NCBI GenBank assembly: GCA_035693785.1
Contig: DASSFZ010000153.1
Location: forward strand, 1 to 45,716
Direction of reading: 5' to 3'
DNA length: 45,716 nucleotides
DNA from: DASSFZ01 sp035693785
Lineage (GTDB): Bacteria; Chloroflexota; Anaerolineae; Fen-1058
Part shown: piece after piece, positions 41,252 through 45,716 of the stretch
Layout: every line of letters starts with the position of its first letter
How positions within the stretch are numbered: the first letter of the stretch is position 1
Position numbers and translations under genes: made by a program
The notes under the pieces: model-generated
Databases searched by the model: none
The model's input: only the letters and a program-made list of their open reading frames with translations
What the model was told of the DNA's origin: nothing

Positions 41252-42328
41252 TCAATTCAGGTAGCCTTGGGCGAGCAGCAGCTCGGCATTCAAAATCGAG
41301 CCGCCGGCTGCGCCACGGATTGTGTTGTGACTGAGGACGACGAATTTGATCTCGAACAGCGGGCAGGGCCGCACGCGACCGACCACCGCCGTCATCCCCT
41401 GCCCTTCATCTCGATCGCGTCGTGGCTGTGGTCGATCGAGCTCGCGCCGCACGACGAGCGTTCGAGCCGGGGCGCTGGGCAAGCTGGGTATTGGGTCGGG
41501 CGCGCGGAAGTGAGTCAGCGCCTGCTCGACCTCTTCCACGCCGGCCTCGCGCTCGAACTCGACTGAAGCGCACACGGTGTGTCCATCGCTCACTGCCACG
41601 CGGTTGGTGTGCGCGCTGAGGCGGAAGTCGGCGAAGCGCACACTGCCACGCTCGGCGTCGAGCTGACCGAGCAGCTTGCGCGGTTCGGTCTCCACCTTAT
41701 CTTCTTCGCCGCCGATGTAGGGGATGACGTTGTCGACGATGTCGAGCGAGGCGACGCCAGGATAGCCGGCGCCCGACAACGCCTGCATGCTCACGACCAT
41801 CACACGCCGCACGCCGAAGGCGATGTGAAGCGGCTTGAGGGCCATCGCCAGCCCGGCGGTGGTGCAGTTAGGGTTGGTGGCGATGAAACCCGGCCAGCGG
41901 CGTTTGGCGCGCTGCGTCTCGATCAGTTGAATATGATCCGGGTTAACCTCAGGTATCAGCAGCGGCACATCCGGTTCCATGCGGAAGGCCGATGCGTTCG
42001 AGCACACGCCGTAACCGGCGGCGGCGAAGACAGGCTCAACCTCGCGCGCCAAATCGGCGGGCAGCGCCGAGAAGGCGAGGCCAGGTCGACGGCTGAAGTC
42101 ACCGCCTGCATGACCGGGTTCGCTTGGGGTGACCATGATGTCTTTGGCGTAATCGGGCATCGGTTCGGTGAGCACCCAGCGACAAGATTCGCCGTAGGGT
42201 TTGCCAAGCGTTCGATCCGATCCGGTAAGGCCTACCACCTCGAACCACGGATGGCGTTCCAATAACTGCACAAAACGCTGTCCGATGGCGCCGGTTGCGC
42301 CCAAAATGATAACAGGAAGTCGATTCAT
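41252..42328 (-). CDS. asd: Aspartate-semialdehyde dehydrogenase
   Basis: Asd reduces aspartyl phosphate to aspartate-semialdehyde for lysine, threonine and methionine synthesis. The 358-residue protein has the NADP motif ILGATGAIGQRFV, the catalytic Cys in TNPNCTTAGLAMAL, SMQALSGAGYPG and a His in FRLSAHTNRVAVSDGH. The pattern is that of the archaeal/fungal-type group, distinct from E. coli Asd. It follows aspartate kinase by 10 bases and precedes rnhA. Catalytic residues are intact. Confidence 0.95.
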   Translation of the reverse strand: MNRLPVIILGATGAIGQRFVQLLERHPWFEVVGLTGSDRTLGKPYGESCRWVLTEPMPDYAKDIMVTPSEPGHAGGDFSRRPGLAFSALPADLAREVEPVFAAAGYGVCSNASAFRMEPDVPLLIPEVNPDHIQLIETQRAKRRWPGFIATNPNCTTAGLAMALKPLHIAFGVRRVMVVSMQALSGAGYPGVASLDIVDNVIPYIGGEEDKVETEPRKLLGQLDAERGSVRFADFRLSAHTNRVAVSDGHTVCASVEFEREAGVEEVEQALTHFRAPDPIPSLPSAPARTLVVRRELDRPQPRRDRDEGQGMTAVVGRVRPCPLFEIKFVVLSHNTIRGAAGGSILNAELLLAQGYLN

Positions 42329-42338
42329 AGCTCCTTCT

Positions 42339-43745
42339 TCATTCGATCAGTGCGTGAATGCGCCGTACCGCCTCATCGGCATCCTTCGCGTCGACCACCA
42401 GACTGATGCTGCACTCCGACGAGCCTTGCGCGATGGCAATGATGTTGATACCCGCCGCGCCCAGCGCACTGAATATGCGCCCGGCCACGCCCGGCGTCTT
42501 CTGCATGGCCGTGCCGACGGCAGTTATGATCACGACCTGATTCATCGCCCAAATCGTTTCGATGTCGCGGCGCGCCAGCTCGCGCTCGAACTCTGACCGC
42601 AATTCGGTCTGCACATGCTCTGCCGCCGAGTCCGGCACGAGAAAACAAATGCTTTGCTCTGATGACGCCTGAGAGATCATCGGCACGCTGGTGCGCGTGC
42701 GCGCGACTGCGCCGAACGCCCGCGCCGCAATGCCGGGCACGCCCAGCATACCCCGCCCTTCGATCGTGATCAAGCCCTGCTGCTTGATGGCGGTGACCGC
42801 CTTCAACGCGCCGGAGGCATCGTTCGATTCGGCCAGCACCAGTGTCCCGGTGTGCGTAGGGTTGAAGGTATTCTTGATGCGCAGCGGAATGCCGCGCTCG
42901 ACGACGGGCAGGATGGCTCTGGGATGCAGCACCTTTGCACCGAAGTAGGCCAACTCGGACATTTCGCGGTACGAGAGCGTCGCCATACTGCGCGCATCGT
43001 CCACCACGCGCGGATCGGCTGTCATCACGCCGTCCACGTCGGTGTAGATCCACACCTCAGCGCAGTCGAGCGCGGCGCCAATGATGGCAGCACTGTAATC
43101 GCTTCCGCCGCGCCCGAGCGTGGTCAGGATGCCGCTCTCGGTCGCGCCGATGAAGCCGGTGACGACCGGGACGATGCCTTCCGCAAACAGATCCGACAAG
43201 CGTCGCTGCGCTTGCAAGCGCGTCGCGTCCATCAGCGGCGCGGCGGATTGAAACACGCCGTCGGTGCGAATCACCTCGGTCGCGTTGACGGCTTGGGCCG
43301 GCACGCCGATCTGCTGCAATCGGCTGGCGACTAAATGATGGCTCATCCGCTCGCCAAGCGAAGCGACGGCGTCGAGTGCGCGTGGCGTCGCTTCGCCCAA
43401 CACCGCCAGCGCATCGCACAAACTATCGAATTCCCGCAACCGATGCTCGATCCGATCCAAGATGGCGCTTCGCTCGATCTCGGATTCGATCAGCCCGTAG
43501 GCAGCTTCAAGATGCTGTTGTTTCAGTTGATTCGCGATCCGGCCAGCCACTCCCCGATCGCCGCGCGCGGCGGCCTGCGCGCCCTGCAACAACGTGTCCG
43601 TCACGCCGCTCATCGCCGAAACGACGACGGTGACCTGAGGCCACGCCTTGCGCTCATCCCGCACGATCTCGGCCGCCTGCGCAATCGCCGCCGCGTTCCC
43701 GACTGAAGTCCCTCCGAACTTGATCACGAGTGTTCGATTGCTCAT
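42339..43745 (-). CDS. lysC: Aspartate kinase
   Basis: This enzyme phosphorylates aspartate at the start of the lysine/threonine/methionine pathway. The 468-residue protein begins VIKFGGTSVGNAAAI and has VSAMSGVTDTLL, the DGVMTADPRVV segment and GGSDYSAAIIGAAL of the kinase domain. Two ACT regions in the last 170 residues (about 300-465), with ITIEGRGMLGVPGIAARAFG and VVIITAVGTAMQKTPGVAGRI, are the usual allosteric sites for lysine or threonine. It is between thrB (40 bases) and asd. The ATG has an AGGA site. No leader peptide or T-box is apparent nearby. Confidence 0.95.
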   Translation of the reverse strand: MSNRTLVIKFGGTSVGNAAAIAQAAEIVRDERKAWPQVTVVVSAMSGVTDTLLQGAQAAARGDRGVAGRIANQLKQQHLEAAYGLIESEIERSAILDRIEHRLREFDSLCDALAVLGEATPRALDAVASLGERMSHHLVASRLQQIGVPAQAVNATEVIRTDGVFQSAAPLMDATRLQAQRRLSDLFAEGIVPVVTGFIGATESGILTTLGRGGSDYSAAIIGAALDCAEVWIYTDVDGVMTADPRVVDDARSMATLSYREMSELAYFGAKVLHPRAILPVVERGIPLRIKNTFNPTHTGTLVLAESNDASGALKAVTAIKQQGLITIEGRGMLGVPGIAARAFGAVARTRTSVPMISQASSEQSICFLVPDSAAEHVQTELRSEFERELARRDIETIWAMNQVVIITAVGTAMQKTPGVAGRIFSALGAAGINIIAIAQGSSECSISLVVDAKDADEAVRRIHALIE

Positions 43746-43785
43746 AACTATCCTGACTTCGCCAATTGTAAAAGCAGCGGCCCAA

Positions 43786-44688
43786 CTAGCGCGTACCGAT
43801 CACAGTGCCTCTCCGATCCGCCGCCAATACCAGCGTTCGGCATTTCACTCCATTTGCTTCAAATGCTGCTTTCATCGCCTCGGCGATCTCGGCGTGTCCG
43901 CTGGGCGCGAACGCAGCCATGCTCGGCCCCGCACCCGATAAGGCGACCGCCGCCGCGCCGGCTTCGCGCGCGGCCTGCTTCGCCGCGTCGAAGCCGGGAA
44001 TGAGCGGGCGGCGGTATGGCTCGTGCAGCCGATCGACCATCGCACGCTCCAGCCGCTCATAATCACCCGATTGCAGCGCGCGTGCGACAAACAGTGCTCG
44101 CCCGATGTTGAACGTCGCATCGCCCAGCGGCACCTGCGCGGGCAGCGCGGCGCGCGCCGCGCGTGTCGAGAGCTGCACACCCGGTATGGCGAGTGCTACG
44201 CGCAGTGGCGGCACGTCGATCGTATCGACCAGCACCTCGTCACCGTCCGCGCTGACGACGACCAACCCGCCGTACAGCGCCACCGCCGCGTTATCGGCGT
44301 GACCTTCCAGTCGATACGCCAGGCGCAAAATCTCCGGCCGGGAAAATGGCTCGCCAATGAGCGCGTTCGCCGCGACCAGCCCGCCGAGGATCGCGGCTGC
44401 GCTCGACCCCAATCCCATTCCTGGCGGGATCTGGTTAGTGATTCTGAGGCGAAAGCCGGCCGGCCGGCGCCCGGCCTGCCGCCACAGGTGATCGGCGGCG
44501 CGTGCGACGAGGTTGGTGCCATCTCTCGGCAGCCACGCCGCACCCTCGCCCTCGATGGTCACTTCGAGGCCGTCGTCGAGCGCCGTCAGCTCGACGATGT
44601 TATGCAGCTCCAAAGCGAGACCGAGGCAGTCGAAGCCTGGGCCAAGATTAGCCGTAGACGCCGGGACGGTGACGTGAGCGCGCAACAT
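43786..44688 (-). CDS. thrB: Homoserine kinase
   Basis: ThrB phosphorylates homoserine with ATP. The 300-residue protein is a GHMP kinase: VPASTANLGPGFDCLGLAL at the N-terminus, the ATP loop IPPGMGLGSSAAAILGGLVA near 90, and the C-terminal ALSGAGPSMAAF. Length is standard. It follows thrC by 62 bases and precedes aspartate kinase. Motifs are intact. Confidence 0.96.
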   Translation of the reverse strand: MLRAHVTVPASTANLGPGFDCLGLALELHNIVELTALDDGLEVTIEGEGAAWLPRDGTNLVARAADHLWRQAGRRPAGFRLRITNQIPPGMGLGSSAAAILGGLVAANALIGEPFSRPEILRLAYRLEGHADNAAVALYGGLVVVSADGDEVLVDTIDVPPLRVALAIPGVQLSTRAARAALPAQVPLGDATFNIGRALFVARALQSGDYERLERAMVDRLHEPYRRPLIPGFDAAKQAAREAGAAAVALSGAGPSMAAFAPSGHAEIAEAMKAAFEANGVKCRTLVLAADRRGTVIGTR

Positions 44689-44750
44689 AGATAAGCCCGA
44701 ATGCAGACTGCAGCACGTTGAATGCAGGAGCCGGAGGAGGCTCTTACTCC

Positions 44751-45716
44751 TTATTCTCGAACGACATCCTCCAGAGCGCGAAGCTCCGCCGGGATGACGC
44801 CGACTTCCGGCGCGCGGCCGGTGACGGCGTCCGGGTCTTTAAGGCCATGACCGGTGAGCACGGCGACGATGAGGCGGCCTTTGGGATCGAGCCGGCCTTC
44901 GCGCGCTTCCTTCGCCAGCGCGGCCACGCCCGCCGCCGACGCAGGCTCGACCCATATTCCTTCGCGCGCCAATCGCCGCCACATCGCCAGAATCTCGTCG
45001 TCGGTCACGGCCAGAATGCGGCCGTTCGATTCTTCGACGGCGGCGAGCGCTTCGTCGCCGCGGGCGGGCCGCCCGATGCGGATCGCGGTCGCGACCGTTT
45101 CGGGATGATCCACCGCATGGCCGAGGACGAGCGGCGCAGCGCCGGCCGCCTGCGCGCCGAGCAACTGCGGATGCGAAGCGGATTTCCCGGCGCTGCCGTA
45201 GTGCTTGAAACCGAGCCAGTAGGCGGTGATGTTGCCGGCGTTGCCGACGGGCAGGCACAGCCAATCTGGCGCGCGGCCCAGCGCATCGCAAGTCTCGAAC
45301 GCGGCGGTCTTCTGACCTTCGAGGCGGTAGGGATTGATCGAGTTGACGAGCGCGATCGGGCGGCGGCTGGACAGTTCGCGCACCAGTGCGAGCGCGTCGT
45401 CGAATGAGCCGCGCACGGCGACGACCTGTGCGCCATACGCGAGCGCGCCGGCCAGCTTGCCCGCCGCGACCTTGCCTTCCGGCACGAGGACAATGCAGCG
45501 CATATCCGCCCGCGCCGAGTAGGCCGCCGCCGACGCGGCCGTGTTGCCGGTGCTGGCGCAGATCGTCACGCGCGCGCCCTCGCTCGCGGCGTGCGTGATG
45601 GCGGCGGTCATGCCGCGGTCTTTGAACGAACCGGTTGGGTTCAAACCTTCGAACTTGACGTATAGCTCAAAACCACCACCCAACTCCAAGGCCAGGCGCG
45701 GCAAAGGGATGAGCGG
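44751..45716 (-). CDS. thrC: Threonine synthase (5' end cut by window)
   Basis: ThrC converts phosphohomoserine to threonine with PLP. The visible 321 residues start within the conserved N-terminal part (PLIPLPRLALELGGG) and include the PLP lysine in KFEGLNPTGSFKDRGMT. The phosphate-binding loop PVGNAGNITAYW and an EPASAAGVAAL segment follow. The frame is open to the right edge of the window, so the start is missing. It is the first gene seen of thrC-thrB-lysC-asd. Confidence 0.96.
   Translation of the reverse strand, partial: PLIPLPRLALELGGGFELYVKFEGLNPTGSFKDRGMTAAITHAASEGARVTICASTGNTAASAAAYSARADMRCIVLVPEGKVAAGKLAGALAYGAQVVAVRGSFDDALALVRELSSRRPIALVNSINPYRLEGQKTAAFETCDALGRAPDWLCLPVGNAGNITAYWLGFKHYGSAGKSASHPQLLGAQAAGAAPLVLGHAVDHPETVATAIRIGRPARGDEALAAVEESNGRILAVTDDEILAMWRRLAREGIWVEPASAAGVAALAKEAREGRLDPKGRLIVAVLTGHGLKDPDAVTGRAPEVGVIPAELRALEDVVRE

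Overview
This is a gene-dense bacterial chromosome segment, GC-rich by eye, with almost every base in a gene, short operons on both strands and many small dispersed palindromes. Nothing looks like a prophage or plasmid backbone. The gene set suggests a Chloroflexota-like, probably heterotrophic bacterium: a SUF operon with two SufU-type scaffolds and SufR, an archaeal-type aspartate-semialdehyde dehydrogenase in a thr cluster, a complete glycerol/dihydroxyacetone regulon, ATP-dependent PEP carboxykinase, and hairpin repeats at gene ends. This placement is an inference from style and content; no rRNA is present.

Layout. 1-952: tail of an unknown gene, a flavin-reductase-like protein and a degenerate Nudix gene. 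958-5429 (minus): a compact ribosome-rescue neighbourhood, reading two S41 tail-specific-type proteases, smpB, a NYN-domain nuclease and ssrA (tmRNA) with its own promoter and terminator. 5531-6346: a SirB1-type protein. 6464-13883: the Fe-S assembly region, with sufR and a DUF59 factor on the minus strand, divergent from sufC-sufB-sufD-sufU-sufS-sufU2-Rieske on the plus strand. Two near-consensus promoters share an inverted repeat between them. 13992-14762: an inositol-monophosphatase-family gene.

14781-27435 (all minus) is the most interesting region: dhaR, glpF, dhaK, dhaL, glpK, a short glpA-like flavoprotein, sdhB-sdhC-sdhD-like genes, a small methyltransferase-like gene, and a DhaM-HPr-EnzymeI fusion. 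Glycerol would enter through GlpF, be phosphorylated by GlpK and be oxidised to dihydroxyacetone phosphate (DHAP) by GlpA. Dihydroxyacetone would be phosphorylated by DhaK/DhaL using phosphate relayed from PEP by one self-contained three-domain PTS protein. The glycerol-3-phosphate dehydrogenase lacks the C-terminal cysteine domain of GlpA, no glpB or glpC is present, and no sdhA accompanies sdhBCD. The strongest candidate for something new is therefore a GlpA-SdhBCD hybrid glycerol-3-phosphate:quinone oxidoreductase.

27721-36057: a response-regulator/nucleotide-cyclase fusion, homoserine dehydrogenase, an M20 hydrolase, DNA polymerase IV, a conserved small protein, a truncated HNH-type gene with a consensus promoter, a tyrosine recombinase, a UPF0316-like membrane protein and a MalY-type PLP enzyme. 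36352-39263: aspartate aminotransferase and PEP carboxykinase. 39342-40676: a pRiA4b ORF-3-like protein and a VapBC-like toxin-antitoxin pair. 40781-45716 (minus): rnhA and the threonine/lysine branch asd, aspartate kinase, thrB and thrC (cut by the window end).

Several families of short dispersed repeats run through the window. Some overlap stop codons and some lie in frame inside genes.
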